This document shows positions 7,760 through 18,156 of a DNA stretch of 64,000 nt, piece after piece. Location of the stretch: the NCBI GenBank assembly GCA_029782215.1, contig JAKOVD010000041.1, positions 33,944 through 97,943 on the forward strand, written 5' to 3'. Position 1 is the stretch's first letter. Every line of letters begins with the position of its first letter. The stretch comes from Chloroflexota bacterium. Its GTDB lineage: Bacteria; Chloroflexota; Anaerolineae; J102. The notes below the pieces were generated by a model that saw only the letters and a program-made list of their open reading frames with translations, had not been told where the DNA came from and did not search any database. Both the position numbers and the translations under genes were made by a program.

Positions 7760-9565
7760 TCAGGCCGTCAGGCGCTCGAGTCTATCCACGTAATCAGCCA
7801 GGACGGCAAACGCCGCTTCCACCGGCTCCGGCGTCGCCAGATCGACCCCCGCAGCGGCCAGGGCGTCGATGGGATAGCGGGAGGCGCCGGCGGTAAGAAA
7901 GCCCAGGTAGGCGTCGACGGCGCCCGGAACACCGGCGCGAATGCGGCGGGCCAAGGCGTTGGCGCCAGAGATGCCCGTAGCGTACTGGTACACGTAGTAG
8001 TCGTTGAAGAGATGCCCGTAGCTCGCCCAATGCATCCCGATCGTGTCCAGATCGCAGGCCATGTCATCGCCGTAGGTTTCGGCAAACAGGTCACCCGAAA
8101 GCGCCATCAGATCGTTCGCCGTCAAGGGCATACCCCGCTCGACCCGCTCGTGCACCTCCAGCTCGAACCGCGCCAATGTCGGCATGACGAGGAAGTAGCG
8201 ATAGAAGTTCGACATGGCCTCTTCGATCACGTTGATCTGGAACCCCTGGTCGGGGTGCGTCGCCAACAAATGGCCGCGCACCATCGCCTGGTGGAAGTTG
8301 GAGGCCACCTCGGCGGCGAACAGGGCATAGTCGGCGTAGATCGCCGGCTGGGCCTGCCACGTCAGATAGGAGTGCATGGAGTGCCCCAACTCATGCGCCA
8401 GGGTGCTGAGGCTGAGCATATTGTCGTTATAGCTCATCATGATAAAGGGGTAGGTGCCCTGGCTGCCCCACGAAAAAGCGCCTGCCCCCTTGCCCTGGTT
8501 CGGGTAACGGTCCACCCAGCGATCCTCCAGGCAGCCCTTGCGCAGGGTCGCCACATAGGCTTCGCCCATCGGCGCCAGGCCCTCACAGATCCAATCCACT
8601 GCCTGAGCGAAGGGCACCGTCGTCGCATGCGAGGTCAGCGGCGCCCACACGTCGTACGGCTGCAGGATATCCACCTTGAGCAGCCTGGCCCGCAGACGCC
8701 AGTAGCGGTGCCACGTGGGCACGTTCTGGCGGAAAATGCGGATGAGATTGTGAAAGACCTCGACCGGGATATTGTTCGTGTAGAGCGAGGCAGCCAGCGT
8801 GGAGCTGTGGCGGCGGGCGCGGGTGACCAGCACGTTTTGCTTGAGCGAGGTTGCCAGGGTACTGGTCAGGGTATTCTTGTGAAGGAGGTAGGGCTGGTGA
8901 TAGCTTTCCCAGGCTGTGCGGCGCACCTCCCGGTCGGGGTCGGTCATCAGCTTCAGCCAGGTCCCTTGGGTGACTGCGCTTTCTCTGCCGCTGCCCCCCA
9001 CGGCAGGACGAAACCGGAAATCGGCGTTGGTCAACAAGCTGTGTGTGCTGGAAGCGCCCCCAAAGGGCTCGGCCAGCAATCCCAGCAGCTCCTCAACCTC
9101 TGCCGAACGCACGTGCACTTGTTTGCGGAAGAGATCGGCCAGGTAGTGCCGGTAGATGGCCAACCGCGGCTCGGCGTCCATCCAGGCCGCCAGCGTCTCT
9201 GAGCCAAGCGCGAGGAGCTCAGGCTCGACAAAGGCGACGGCGCCCTGGACGCGTCCGATCAGGCTATCGGCGCGGTTGTTGTTGGCGGCAGCCACCTGGT
9301 CCGTGGTGTTCACGGCATAGGAGAAGCCTGCGTAGATCTGCACGACGCTCGTCCGGCGGCGCAACTCATCGCGTACGTTCAAAGCCTCGCAGAGGAGAGC
9401 AGCCCCCTCGCCCAACCGGCCGCGGTAGCGGCCAAAGGCATCGGCTTCCTGCGCCAACTGCGCCAGCTCATCCTCCCAGGCCTGAAGAGATGGAAACACG
9501 CTTTCCGCATTCCATGTGTCGGCGCGCGCGATTTCACTACGAGCAGGAACAGCATTCGTTGACAT
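7760..9565 (-). CDS. pepF: Oligoendopeptidase F (M3B zinc peptidase)
   Basis: A 601-residue cytoplasmic metallopeptidase of the thimet oligopeptidase clan. The zinc site is STLAHELGHSMHSYL (HExxH) near residue 390, with the third ligand region YALFAAEVASNFHQAM about 25 residues later. PepF/M3B features include GTWLKLMTDPDREVRRTAWE and GAFSWGSQGTYPFIMMSYN. It trims short peptides into smaller units for amino-acid recycling. The ATG at 9565 has only a weak AGGG upstream. The IS66 element sits 95 bp upstream of the start and separates it from the pyr genes; a weak TTGTGA-17-GATAAA box overlaps the inner edge of the target duplication. Confidence 0.93.
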   Translation of the reverse strand: MSTNAVPARSEIARADTWNAESVFPSLQAWEDELAQLAQEADAFGRYRGRLGEGAALLCEALNVRDELRRRTSVVQIYAGFSYAVNTTDQVAAANNNRADSLIGRVQGAVAFVEPELLALGSETLAAWMDAEPRLAIYRHYLADLFRKQVHVRSAEVEELLGLLAEPFGGASSTHSLLTNADFRFRPAVGGSGRESAVTQGTWLKLMTDPDREVRRTAWESYHQPYLLHKNTLTSTLATSLKQNVLVTRARRHSSTLAASLYTNNIPVEVFHNLIRIFRQNVPTWHRYWRLRARLLKVDILQPYDVWAPLTSHATTVPFAQAVDWICEGLAPMGEAYVATLRKGCLEDRWVDRYPNQGKGAGAFSWGSQGTYPFIMMSYNDNMLSLSTLAHELGHSMHSYLTWQAQPAIYADYALFAAEVASNFHQAMVRGHLLATHPDQGFQINVIEEAMSNFYRYFLVMPTLARFELEVHERVERGMPLTANDLMALSGDLFAETYGDDMACDLDTIGMHWASYGHLFNDYYVYQYATGISGANALARRIRAGVPGAVDAYLGFLTAGASRYPIDALAAAGVDLATPEPVEAAFAVLADYVDRLERLTA

Positions 9566-9652
9566 GGATTGACCCTGGAACTTGGTGATGACCGGCTATT
9601 GAGGGATTGAAGCTCCGAACTCTCAGTTTATCACCTGGAATGCGATAAGTCA

Positions 9653-9660
9653 CAAGCGCT
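9653..9660. repeat. Left 8-bp target-site duplication of the IS66 element
   Basis: CAAGCGCT directly before the left inverted repeat of the element. The identical 8 bp follow the right end at 11283-11290. Eight-base duplications are characteristic of the IS66 family. Confidence 0.9.
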
Positions 9661-11282
9661 GTAAGTGTTCAGTTTTGGGGGAAGGAATTTTCAGCTGGCC
9701 TAGGGCGGGCTGGCAGCAGTCGGCTGCTGGAGGGTCGCGTAGCACTCGACGAAGGGATTCAGGTTCCGGGCGGCCCAGGTATGGAACAAGCTGGCCAAGG
9801 TCAAACGGGTTTTGGTGCCTTGTACACTACGGCTGCCGCCACTGACCTTGCGCATGATCACCAGTGGGCGGATGCTGCGCTCCGCCAGGTTGTTGTCGGC
9901 CGGCAGTCCCTCCCTCAAGACGAACTGGAACAGCTCCTCCTGGTGGCGCAAGAGCCGTTTGGCCAGCGTGGCGCAGGGATGTGCCTTTTTCTGGGCATAT
10001 TGCTCGCCCAAACCGCATGCCTGCGTGACCAGGCTCCGATACTGACGGCGACGCTGTGCCACAGTGGGCGCTGGCTGCTCTCGCAGCCAGGTTTGCGCTT
10101 CCTCATACAGCTTGCCGACCGCCGTTGCCCAGGCTACCGCCTCGACGTTGTCTGCCTGCTCCTCTTTGAGCGCATGCAGGTCTCGTAGCATATGCACCCA
10201 ACAGCGCTGATGCGGCCCCGCAATTACGTTGTAGGCCGCATAGAAGTCCGTCACCAGACAACCCCGCCGCTCGCTCCCCAGAATCCGTTCTGCCACCACA
10301 TGACTCCGGCTATGGTCATACTCGAAGTACCGCACCGCCTCCGGTCCCCCCGTTGCAAACACCCACACGTAGCCGTTCCGCCCATTCTCCCGCCACCCCG
10401 TCTCGTCCCCGTGCGTTACCTCACTCCTCTGCACCGCTGCCTTCAAGCCCTCAACCTGCGGCTGTAAGCTCTTTCCCACCGCATGCGTCAATCCCACTAC
10501 CTCCCCAACGCTCAACTCCAGATTGTGCATCGTCGCCAGATACTCCCGGATCACTCGCACCGGCAGTCGTAGCGTCGTCCGCAGATAGCTCACCACACTC
10601 GCCACCCGCATCCCTATCCGTCCTTGCCCCAGCACCTGCCCACTCAGGTCCAACCGCGGCCGTTGCCACTTCTCACACACCGGACACCAGCGCTTAACCA
10701 CCTGGTGCTCGATCACCTCTACCGGCGCTGGCGCCGGAATCTCGATCACCTCCCGACGGAAGTCGATGCTCTCCCCTCGCAGCCGGTAGTGACACTCAGG
10801 ACACCGCTCCAGCGCATGCCGCTCAATCCGGGTTGCTGCACTCCGCTTCCGCCCCTTGTTGTGCTCTGCAGCCCGCTTCTTCCGTGGCCCTTTCTTCTCG
10901 CTCGCCGCCGGCCGGTTCGGCTTCACAAACGACGGCGGCTCTTTCTTTCCCTTCTCCAGCCCCTCTATGCGCTGCAACGCCGCCTGCAACTCTGCCTTCA
11001 GGGTTGTCACCTCTCCCTGTAGTCTACTCACCTCGGCTCCGAGCCGGGCGTTCTCTGCCAACAGCGCCTCTACCTCTTCGGGTGTCATAATGGCCAGTCT
11101 ATCACACCACGTTGCAGGCTGGTCCTTTCAAAAGTCGGCTGCGCACAACCCAGAATTTCGAACTGACCCACCTGGCGCATAGGCAGTGCCTCCAAATCCG
11201 GCGCTTCCGAAGATGCAGTCGCATCCACCCTGCCGAAACCCTGCCTGTTGAAATACTCTGCGATGCAAGTGTGAACAGTTAC
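9661..11282 (-). mobile_element. IS66-family insertion sequence, single-transposase (ISBst12-like) form, 1622 bp
   Basis: The element is bounded by imperfect inverted repeats: GTAAGTGTTCAGTTTT at the left end (9661-9676), and GTAACTGTTCACACTT read inward from the right end (11282-11267). Exact 8-bp direct repeats CAAGCGCT flank it. It carries one large transposase ORF and none of the tnpA/tnpB genes of classical IS66, as in the ISBst12 subgroup. The 194 bp between the transposase start and the right end hold no gene. The insertion lies in the gap between pyrK and pepF, and the right duplication overlaps the pyrK stop codon, so no gene is broken. The intact ends, ORF and duplication suggest a fairly recent insertion. 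Confidence 0.92.
9700..11088 (-). CDS. tnpC: IS66-family transposase (TnpC)
   Basis: A 462-residue DDE transposase. The order is a coiled-coil N-terminus (LLAENARLGAEVSRLQGEVT), a basic stretch (KKGPRKKRAAEH), and a zinc-finger region with ERCPECHYRL near residue 95 and KRWCPVCEKW near residue 132. The catalytic core follows, with Asp in THGDETGWREN near residue 225, Asp in LVTDFYAAYN near residue 282, and Glu in DNNLAERSIRPL near residue 402. All three catalytic acids are present and the frame is open throughout, so it is probably functional. The ATG has no strong ribosome site. It is the only gene of the element. Confidence 0.95.
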   Translation of the reverse strand: MTPEEVEALLAENARLGAEVSRLQGEVTTLKAELQAALQRIEGLEKGKKEPPSFVKPNRPAASEKKGPRKKRAAEHNKGRKRSAATRIERHALERCPECHYRLRGESIDFRREVIEIPAPAPVEVIEHQVVKRWCPVCEKWQRPRLDLSGQVLGQGRIGMRVASVVSYLRTTLRLPVRVIREYLATMHNLELSVGEVVGLTHAVGKSLQPQVEGLKAAVQRSEVTHGDETGWRENGRNGYVWVFATGGPEAVRYFEYDHSRSHVVAERILGSERRGCLVTDFYAAYNVIAGPHQRCWVHMLRDLHALKEEQADNVEAVAWATAVGKLYEEAQTWLREQPAPTVAQRRRQYRSLVTQACGLGEQYAQKKAHPCATLAKRLLRHQEELFQFVLREGLPADNNLAERSIRPLVIMRKVSGGSRSVQGTKTRLTLASLFHTWAARNLNPFVECYATLQQPTAASPP

Positions 11283-11290
11283 CAAGCGCT
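11283..11290. repeat. Right 8-bp target-site duplication of the IS66 element
   Basis: CAAGCGCT directly after the right inverted repeat, identical to 9653-9660. Its last two bases plus the following A form the TAG stop codon of pyrK on the minus strand. Confidence 0.9.
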
Positions 11291-12041
11291 AGGCCTGAAG
11301 CACAGGCCCGTCCAGGCACAACAGCCTGCCCTCGTGCTCGCAGGAGCCGCAGAGGCCCATGCCACAGCGCATGTAAGCTTCCCAGGAAAGCTCCGCAGGG
11401 ATGCCGTAGCGCTGCGCCAGGCCCGCCAACGCCGCCAGCATGCCGTGCGGACCGCAGGCAACCAGGGCATCAAAGGCGCCGCTGGAAAGCAGCGGGGCCA
11501 CTTCGGCGGTGACCAACCCCGGCGTTCCGGCGGTGCCATCCTCGGTCGTCACCCGCACCTCGGCGCCTTCGCGGCGCAGACGGTCGACAAACACCAGGTC
11601 GGCAGCGCTGCGGGCACCGATGACCACGGTCATTTGCTTGCCGCCGGCTGCCAGCCGCCGCGCCAGGAAGCTCAACGGCGCCACGCCGTAGCCCCCTCCC
11701 ACCCCCAACAAGCGCCTGCCGGCGGAGGTGAAGCCATGACCAAAGGGGCCGCGCAGCCACACACGCTCACCGGGCTGCAAGCTGTGGAGCAGCCGGGTGA
11801 AAGGACCGACGGCCGCCACCGTCAGGGTAAGCGGGTCGGCGTCGACGAGGCTGAAAGGCTTCTCGTCGAAGCGCGGCAGCCAGGCCATCAGGAACTGGCC
11901 GGGTTCTGCCTGCCAGCGGGCCTCGAAGATGAGGGTCTTGGTGCGCTCGTTCTCGGCTGTCACGCTGGCAATGCGGACGGCCTTGGGCAGCGAAAGTGCC
12001 GGGGGCGCCAGCGCAAGCGTTGGGGACGTGGCAGTCGTCAT
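11289..12041 (-). CDS. pyrK: Dihydroorotate dehydrogenase electron-transfer subunit
   Basis: A 250-residue ferredoxin-reductase-like protein. It has an FAD-binding barrel with FDEKPFSLVDADP near residue 59, an NAD-binding half with LGVGGGYGVAPLSFLARRL near residue 111, and a C-terminal [2Fe-2S] cysteine cluster in RCGMGLCGSCEHEGRLLC. With PyrD it forms the class 1B dihydroorotate dehydrogenase, which passes electrons from dihydroorotate to NAD+. It lies 21 bp downstream of pyrD. The stop codon is shared with the IS66 target duplication, so the insertion just spared the gene. Confidence 0.93.
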   Translation of the reverse strand: MTTATSPTLALAPPALSLPKAVRIASVTAENERTKTLIFEARWQAEPGQFLMAWLPRFDEKPFSLVDADPLTLTVAAVGPFTRLLHSLQPGERVWLRGPFGHGFTSAGRRLLGVGGGYGVAPLSFLARRLAAGGKQMTVVIGARSAADLVFVDRLRREGAEVRVTTEDGTAGTPGLVTAEVAPLLSSGAFDALVACGPHGMLAALAGLAQRYGIPAELSWEAYMRCGMGLCGSCEHEGRLLCLDGPVLQA

Positions 12042-12062
12042 GCGTGGATCGTCCTGCCTGCC

Positions 12063-13034
<972 letters not shown>

Positions 13035-13036
13035 GG

Positions 13037-13124
13037 GTAGCAAGTAGCAAGTAGGAGGTGGCAGGTGGCCGGTAGGGGCGGTTCCCCCTGCGGCCGCCCA
13101 TTCCGAGCAGCGACCGTGAGGGAG
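13037..13124 (+). repeat. Composite heptad-palindrome repeat, copy 1
   Basis: Five 7-bp words (GTAGCAA, GTAGCAA, GTAGGAG, GTGGCAG, GTGGCCG) at 13037-13071. They are followed by GTAGGGGCGG, a GC-rich palindromic core ending GGCCGCCC, and a tail TTCCGAGCAGCGACCGTGAG. A close copy in the same order lies at 40011-40104 and a diverged one on the minus strand at 24184-24278. This copy fills most of the pyrFE-pyrD gap and abuts the pyrD start. Confidence 0.85.
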
Positions 13125-13181
13125 CTGGCGGGTGACGGCGGGAGCGCGGCCCGCTACTCCTCACCCATCAGCCGCAACCTC

Positions 13182-14579
13182 TCACTTGCTTGCCGCCAGG
13201 TAGCTGCGGACAGACTCGACCTGAGCGGCATCGATACGACCGGACTCGTAAAGGATGTCGAGAAGGGTGGTGAAGGTCATGGCCGCATGCAATTGCACGC
13301 CGGCCGCAGCCAGGTTGGCGGCGCCGCCCTGCTGGCGATCGATGAGCACGGCAGCGTCCGTGACCTGCAGGCCCGCTTCGCGCAGTGTTTCCACGGTGGT
13401 GGTCACGCTCCCGGCGCTTGTGACCAGGTCCTCGATCACCACCACCCTCTCACCGGCATGGTACTCGCCTTCAATCACCTTGCCCATCCCGTGCGTCTTA
13501 AGCTCCTTGCGCGCATAGATGAGCGGGAGACCCGTCTCCATGCTGATGGCGGTGGCGATGGGCAGGGCGGCGTAGGGGACCCCGGCCACGCGGTCGACCA
13601 CGATGCCGGCCAGCATGGCAGCATACACCTGTGCCGCCAGCGCCAACGTGGCTGGATCGCTGACCAACAGGCGCAGGTCGACGTACACCGGCGATTGGAT
13701 GCCGGATGCCAGCGTGAACTGGCCGAAGCGGACGCAGCCCAGGGCATGCAGCCTTTGGGCGAGGTCACGGAGGCGCGGAGCGGGGACATCCGTCGCGGGA
13801 GGAGGCGCCGGCGCCCGCAACTGCGCGGCGAAAGCTTCGGCGGCCTGGCGCGGGTCATCGGCCAGGGCAATGCCTCGCCCAACGTTGACCAGCACGCCCC
13901 GGCCGTCGCTGCGCTGACCGGCAGCGACCGCGGCCGCGGCGTCGCCTCCCTGGGCGCCCACACCAGGCACCAGGAACCAGCACTGCGGCGTCAAAGCCCG
14001 CACTTCGGCCAGGGCTTCGGGATAGGTAGCGCCCACCACCAGGCCGACGTTGCCGTCCCCCCAGGTGGGAGCCAGCTTGGCGATGCGCTGGTACACCGGC
14101 ATCCCCCACCGGCTCATACCCTGGACATCACCGGCGCTGGGATTGGAGGTGTGGCAGAGCACAAACGCAAAGCGATCGCTATACGAAGTGAAGGGCTGCA
14201 CACTGTCGCGCCCCAGGTAGGGACTGAGGGTCACGGCATCGGCATCCCACACCTCAAAGCAAGCGCGGGCGTAGGCGGTCGCCGTCGAGCCAATGTCACC
14301 GCGTTTGGCGTCGAGGATGACCGGCACCTCCGGCGGGATGGCCGCCAGCGTCTGGCCCAACAACTGGTGCCCATCTGCACCCAGGGCTTCGTAGAAGGCG
14401 ATGTTGGGTTTGTAGCAGGCGGCCAAGTCGCTGGTGGCGGCGATGATCTCCCAGTTCCAGGCCAGAGGATCGGGAAAGCGGCCCGGCATCTGGTCGAGGT
14501 CAGGATCGAGCCCCACACAGAGCGGCGCCCGCCCATGTTCCAGCAAACGTTCCAGCTTAAAGAGAAAGCGATTGGTCAT
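13182..14579 (-). CDS. pyrFE: Bifunctional OMP decarboxylase / orotate phosphoribosyltransferase (PyrF-PyrE fusion)
   Basis: A 465-residue fusion joining the last two steps of UMP synthesis in reversed order. Residues 1-250 are a type-2 OMP decarboxylase: [12 protein letters not shown] at 21-32, [11 protein letters not shown] at 54-64, and the catalytic [11 protein letters not shown] at 90-100. A Pro/Ala-rich linker spans 252-266. Residues 268-465 are orotate phosphoribosyltransferase: [16 protein letters not shown] at 288-303, [12 protein letters not shown] at 353-364, and the PRPP loop [13 protein letters not shown] at 379-391. The domain order PyrF-PyrE is opposite to eukaryotic UMP synthase. 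The ATG at 14579 is chosen because homology starts there; a TACAAT box lies 12 bp upstream, giving at most a very short leader. Confidence 0.93.
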   Translation of the reverse strand: MTNRFLFKLERLLEHGRAPLCVGLDPDLDQMPGRFPDPLAWNWEIIAATSDLAACYKPNIAFYEALGADGHQLLGQTLAAIPPEVPVILDAKRGDIGSTATAYARACFEVWDADAVTLSPYLGRDSVQPFTSYSDRFAFVLCHTSNPSAGDVQGMSRWGMPVYQRIAKLAPTWGDGNVGLVVGATYPEALAEVRALTPQCWFLVPGVGAQGGDAAAAVAAGQRSDGRGVLVNVGRGIALADDPRQAAEAFAAQLRAPAPPPATDVPAPRLRDLAQRLHALGCVRFGQFTLASGIQSPVYVDLRLLVSDPATLALAAQVYAAMLAGIVVDRVAGVPYAALPIATAISMETGLPLIYARKELKTHGMGKVIEGEYHAGERVVVIEDLVTSAGSVTTTVETLREAGLQVTDAAVLIDRQQGGAANLAAAGVQLHAAMTFTTLLDILYESGRIDAAQVESVRSYLAASK

Positions 14580-14601
14580 GGCTGGCGCTCGATTGTAGCA
14601 A

Positions 14602-14627
14602 GAGGGGCGCACGGCTGTGCGCCCCTC
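14602..14627 (-). terminator. Hairpin between pfk and pyrFE
   Basis: An 11-bp perfect stem, GAGGGGCGCAC and GTGCGCCCCTC on the minus strand, with loop AGCC, followed by TTGCT rather than a full T-run. It could be a weak pfk terminator or limit read-through into pyrFE. Confidence 0.6.
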
Positions 14628-14675
14628 GCAATGGCAGATTGGCTGGGTGCCCAGGCAAGGGTCACCGCCGTGCGA

Positions 14676-15845
14676 TCAATACAGGAACATCGGCTTGCCC
14701 TGAACATGGGCAACTTTAGGCCGGTACTGGTCGACATCGTAGAACTCGTCCACATCCACGCGCTTGAGACCGCGGGTGGTGTAGTCGGCGGCGACGTGCG
14801 TATAGCGGCCCTCGCGCAGGGCCACCATGCGGCCGGTAGCACCCTTGGTGGCCAGGTCAACCGCCAGCGCGCCGTAGTTGGCGGCCACGATGCGGTCCAA
14901 GGCATCGGGGGCTCCCGAGCGCATCAGGTAGGCGAGCTGCTGGTAAATGATGTTCTGGCCGGTCAGATCCTTGATGCGTTCGGCGGTGGTCAGGCCGATG
15001 CCGCCCAGCTTCTTGTGACCGTAGGCATCCTCTTCGCCGCTCTCAACAATCTGACCCTCTGCCAGCATGGCGCCCTCGGAAATGGTCATGAGAGCATAGT
15101 TGCTGGGGTTGCGCCGCTTGTCGTCGACAAGCAGGTTCGACAGCTTGTGAATGTCGAAGGGCACCTCAGAGATGATCGCACGGTCGACGCCTGCGCAGTA
15201 AGCGCTGATGAGCGAAGTCTCACCCGAATTGCGGCCGAACAGCTCGACCACGCCGATGCGCTCGTGCGAGCCCACAGAGGTGCGCAGATTGGTGATCAAC
15301 TCCACCGAGCGCGTGACGGCGGTGCTGAACCCGATGCAGTAATCGGTGCCGTAGACGTCGTTGTCCATCGTCTTAGGAATGGACACAACGGGGAAGCCCT
15401 CGGAATGGATGCGGGCGCCGTAGCTCAACGTGTCGTCGCCGCCGATGGGGATGAGCGCATCGACATGGAGCTGTTCGAGCGTCTCAAGAACCTTCTTCGT
15501 GCAGTCCAGGTTGCCCTTGGCATTGACCACGTAGTCAGACGGGTCAAGGGTTTCAGGAAGGTCCTTGGCCTTGACGTTGCTCGGCTGCGTGCGCGAGGTG
15601 TGCAGGAAGGTGCCGCCGGTGCGATCAATGGCGCGGACCACATTCTTGTCGAGCTCGATGACCCAGTGACCCCAGCTCTCCGGGTCTTCGTGCTGGTAAT
15701 TGAGCGGTCCCGCCCAGCCGCGCCGGAAGCCGATGACGCGCCAACCTTCATCAACGGCCCGATTGACGACCTGCTTGATGCAGGGATTCAAACCAGGAAC
15801 GTCGCCACCGCCCGTAAGCACGGCGACTGTCTTTTTGTTTACCAT
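14676..15845 (-). CDS. pfp: 6-phosphofructokinase, predicted PPi-dependent
   Basis: A 389-residue PfkA-superfamily enzyme that phosphorylates fructose 6-phosphate. It has [13 protein letters not shown] at 11-23, [12 protein letters not shown] at 132-143 and IPKTMDND at 156-163, with substrate region [14 protein letters not shown] further on. Two positions decide the phosphoryl donor in this family. The Asp of GGDD (Gly in ATP enzymes) and the Lys of PKTMDND (Gly in E. coli PfkA) are both of the PPi type, so reversible PPi-dependent activity is expected. The ATG at 15845 has GAGG 8 bp upstream. It lies between pyrB and pyrFE with its own promoter, so it is embedded in the pyr cluster without an obvious biosynthetic reason. 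Confidence 0.88.
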   Translation of the reverse strand: MVNKKTVAVLTGGGDVPGLNPCIKQVVNRAVDEGWRVIGFRRGWAGPLNYQHEDPESWGHWVIELDKNVVRAIDRTGGTFLHTSRTQPSNVKAKDLPETLDPSDYVVNAKGNLDCTKKVLETLEQLHVDALIPIGGDDTLSYGARIHSEGFPVVSIPKTMDNDVYGTDYCIGFSTAVTRSVELITNLRTSVGSHERIGVVELFGRNSGETSLISAYCAGVDRAIISEVPFDIHKLSNLLVDDKRRNPSNYALMTISEGAMLAEGQIVESGEEDAYGHKKLGGIGLTTAERIKDLTGQNIIYQQLAYLMRSGAPDALDRIVAANYGALAVDLATKGATGRMVALREGRYTHVAADYTTRGLKRVDVDEFYDVDQYRPKVAHVQGKPMFLY

Positions 15846-15939
15846 ACGATCCTCAAGCAATGGAATTTAAGGACGGCTAAAGATGACTCAGGCAAAGAAC
15901 AAGGCAAGACACCCAATTCGGCGTCCTCGCCGCACTTAC

Positions 15940-15968
15940 TTATACCGCATTTTCGGGATTCTGACCAC
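15940..15968 (-). promoter_or_regulatory. Promoter of the pfk gene
   Basis: On the minus strand TGGTCA (15968-15963), a 17-bp spacer and TATAAG (15945-15940), about 95 bp upstream of the pfk start. It lies just after the pyrB stop. Confidence 0.5.
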
Positions 15969-15983
15969 TCCGAAAGTGACCGG

Positions 15984-16976
15984 TCAGGCCTTGCCGAGCA
16001 CGGCCGCCAGCAGAGCCATGCGGATGAACATACCGCTCTCTACCTGGCGGAAATAGGCGGCGCGCGGGTCCTGGTCGACGGCGTAAGAGATCTCGCCCAC
16101 GCGCGGCAGCGGGTGCATCAGCACGGTATTCGGACGAGCGCGCGCCATCAGGGCGGGTTCGATGATGTAGTGATCCTTGACGCTGTCATAGACGGCAAGG
16201 TCGGTGAAGCGCTCCTTCTGGACACGCGTGATATAGAGAACGTCGACGTCACCGATCACCTCGTGCACGTCCTCGACCTCCACGGCCTTGTGGCCGCGCG
16301 CTTTCACTTCGGCCACCATATCGGCGGGCAGCCGCAGGATGTCCGGGGCAACGAAGTAGAACTCGGTGTCGTACAGACTGAGCAGGCGCGTCAGACTGTG
16401 GACGGTGCGCCCGTTCTTCAGATCACCGACCATGGCGATCTTGAGCCCATCCAGGCGTCCCAGCTCATGTTGAACCGTATAGAGATCGAGCAGTGCCTGC
16501 GTGGGATGCTCACCCTGACCATCGCCGGCATTGATGATCGGCTTGGCGGCGTAATCGGCGGCAATCTGCGCGGAACCCACCTCGGGGTGACGGAGAACGA
16601 TGACATCGGAGTAGCACTCGAGGGTGCGGACGGTGTCGGGCAGGGATTCACCCTTGGAGACCGACGAGTAGTGCACCTCGTTGATGGGAATGACGCGGCC
16701 GCCCAGGCGCAGCATGGCGGCCATGAACGAGGAGGCAGTGCGGGTGCTTGGCTCATAGAAGAGATTGGTGAGCACTTTGCCGCTGAGAAGGTCGGCCGAG
16801 CCAAAACGGCGGACAAGAGTGCGCATCTCGTCGGCCACGCTGAAGATGTAGACCAACTTCTCGCGGCTGAACTGGCGCACGGAGATGACATCCTGGCCGT
16901 AGAAGCCGTTGTCGACGTGGTCAGCGGGACGGGCGGTGCGCATGGCGTGAGGCTTGGGTGTACCCTGTGGGCTCAT
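15984..16976 (-). CDS. pyrB: Aspartate carbamoyltransferase catalytic chain
   Basis: A 330-residue transcarbamylase that makes N-carbamoyl-aspartate from carbamoyl phosphate and aspartate. The carbamoyl-phosphate site [12 protein letters not shown] lies near residue 72. [11 protein letters not shown] lies near 158, [13 protein letters not shown] near 181, and [10 protein letters not shown] in the C-terminal domain, all as in the family. The ATG at 16976 has GGAG 5 bp upstream; an in-frame extension further upstream lacks homology. It follows pyrC by 49 bp. No regulatory pyrI subunit gene is adjacent. Confidence 0.94.
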   Translation of the reverse strand: MSPQGTPKPHAMRTARPADHVDNGFYGQDVISVRQFSREKLVYIFSVADEMRTLVRRFGSADLLSGKVLTNLFYEPSTRTASSFMAAMLRLGGRVIPINEVHYSSVSKGESLPDTVRTLECYSDVIVLRHPEVGSAQIAADYAAKPIINAGDGQGEHPTQALLDLYTVQHELGRLDGLKIAMVGDLKNGRTVHSLTRLLSLYDTEFYFVAPDILRLPADMVAEVKARGHKAVEVEDVHEVIGDVDVLYITRVQKERFTDLAVYDSVKDHYIIEPALMARARPNTVLMHPLPRVGEISYAVDQDPRAAYFRQVESGMFIRMALLAAVLGKA

Positions 16977-17025
16977 AGAAACTCCATGTGTGAGAGTATA
17001 GATGAAAGGAATTTGACGGCGTTGC

Positions 17026-18093
17026 TCACGGCGTTGGGGCAACCACCCGTCCGGCGCCGGGACCGGCCAGGACGCGCCCGTCACGGAAAACCTCTCTGCC
17101 GCGAAGGACGACCCTGAGGACGCGCCCGCGGGCAGGCATACCGGCGAAGGGCGACCAACCGGGGCGGGTCAGCCAACCCTGGGCAGGGAAATCGTAACGG
17201 GCGTCGGCGTCCACCTCGATATAGGTGTCCGGTTGCTCTGGCAACCCATAGATGCGGCGCGGGTTGGTGTGCATCTTGGCCACCAGGTCATCCAGGGTCA
17301 GACGGCCGCCGGCGACGACAAGGAGCATCAGGGGCAGCGACGTTTCCAGTCCGGGAACGCCGGGCGGGGGATTCTCACCCTCCTTTTCGGCGGCGGTGTG
17401 GGGTGCGTGATCGGTGGCGATACAATCGATACTATCGAGATGGTCCCAAAGGGCCTGGCGATCCGCCTCGGTGGCCAGCGCTGGCCGCATCTGGCCGAAG
17501 GCGCCCAGCCGGGCGGCATCAGCCTCCGTCAGATAGAGGTGGTGCGGGGTCACCTCGCAGGTCACGCGGACACCCCGCGCCTTGGCCCGGCGAATGAGGG
17601 CGATCTCGCTCGCCAGGCTGACGTGGACCACATGCAGCCTCTGGTCGTACAACTCGGCCAGGGCCAGGCAGGTGGCCAGCATCATGTCTTCGGCATGCAC
17701 GGCGATGGGGCCGGGACCGCGCCAGGCGGCGAAATAGCCTGCCAACGTCCCCAGCTCGGCGATGCGCAGACTGCCGAAGGTCTCAGAAACGTAGATCTTG
17801 AGCCCGCAAGCCTGGGGACCGGCCGTAGCGGCCACCTCCGGCGGCGTGTCGTTGGTGGCGCCCACAAAAAACCCGACGTCGCAAACAGCTTTGGCTGCTG
17901 CCAGTCGGGCTTTCTCTTCCAGCCGCTCCGGCGTCGAAGTGGGCGGCCTGGAATTCGGCATGTCAAGAATGGTGGTAAACCCTCCCGCCAGGGCCGCACA
18001 GGTGCCGGAAAAGAGATCTTCCTTGTGCGTGAGACCAGGTTCGCGCAGGTGGACGTGAGGGTCGATCAGGCCGGGCAATCGCAGGAGGGGCAT
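17026..18093 (-). CDS. pyrC: Dihydroorotase
   Basis: A 355-residue amidohydrolase that cyclises carbamoyl-aspartate to dihydroorotate. Metal and substrate motifs are in order: [14 protein letters not shown] near the N-terminus (HxH), [20 protein letters not shown] with the lysine expected to be carboxylated, [21 protein letters not shown], and the catalytic Asp in IATDHAPHT followed by [10 protein letters not shown]. At 355 residues it is shorter than typical class I bacterial enzymes (about 425) and resembles the dihydroorotase domain of CAD. The ATG has GGAG 6 bp upstream. It is first in the pyr cluster, directly behind a terminator-like hairpin. Confidence 0.93.
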   Translation of the reverse strand: MPLLRLPGLIDPHVHLREPGLTHKEDLFSGTCAALAGGFTTILDMPNSRPPTSTPERLEEKARLAAAKAVCDVGFFVGATNDTPPEVAATAGPQACGLKIYVSETFGSLRIAELGTLAGYFAAWRGPGPIAVHAEDMMLATCLALAELYDQRLHVVHVSLASEIALIRRAKARGVRVTCEVTPHHLYLTEADAARLGAFGQMRPALATEADRQALWDHLDSIDCIATDHAPHTAAEKEGENPPPGVPGLETSLPLMLLVVAGGRLTLDDLVAKMHTNPRRIYGLPEQPDTYIEVDADARYDFPAQGWLTRPGWSPFAGMPARGRVLRVVLRGREVFRDGRVLAGPGAGRVVAPTP

Positions 18094-18104
18094 ACGGACT
18101 CCAC

Positions 18105-18145
18105 AAAAAACCCGCCAGGCGAGACACCAATGGCTCGGGCGGGTT
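18105..18145 (-). terminator. Terminator-like attenuator hairpin before pyrC
   Basis: On the minus strand, AACCCGCC (18145-18138) pairs with GGCGGGTT (18116-18109). An inner CGAG/CTCG stem is separated by a 3-nt bulge, and TTTTTT (18110-18105) follows. The ribosome site GGAG and the pyrC ATG come immediately after. No gene lies upstream on this strand, so it is in the pyr leader and probably controls read-through. With the promoter at 18157-18185, the hairpin starts only about 5 nt from the 5' end. Confidence 0.75.
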
Positions 18146-18156
18146 ACCAGGACTGA

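Noticed and set aside
13037..13071. Heptad tracts as a CRISPR array
   Set aside because: The units are only 7 bp, have no spacers, and no cas gene is present anywhere in the window.
13065..17117. Very long plus-strand open frame (1350 codons) across the pyr genes
   Set aside because: It lies antisense to pyrFE, pfk and pyrB, has no recognisable domain, and is rich in His, Gly, Arg and Gln, as expected for the complement of GC-rich genes.
18138..18152. A PyrR-binding loop in the pyr leader
   Set aside because: Only AGTCCTGG matches; the conserved GAGGY part is missing and the site overlaps the predicted transcription start.
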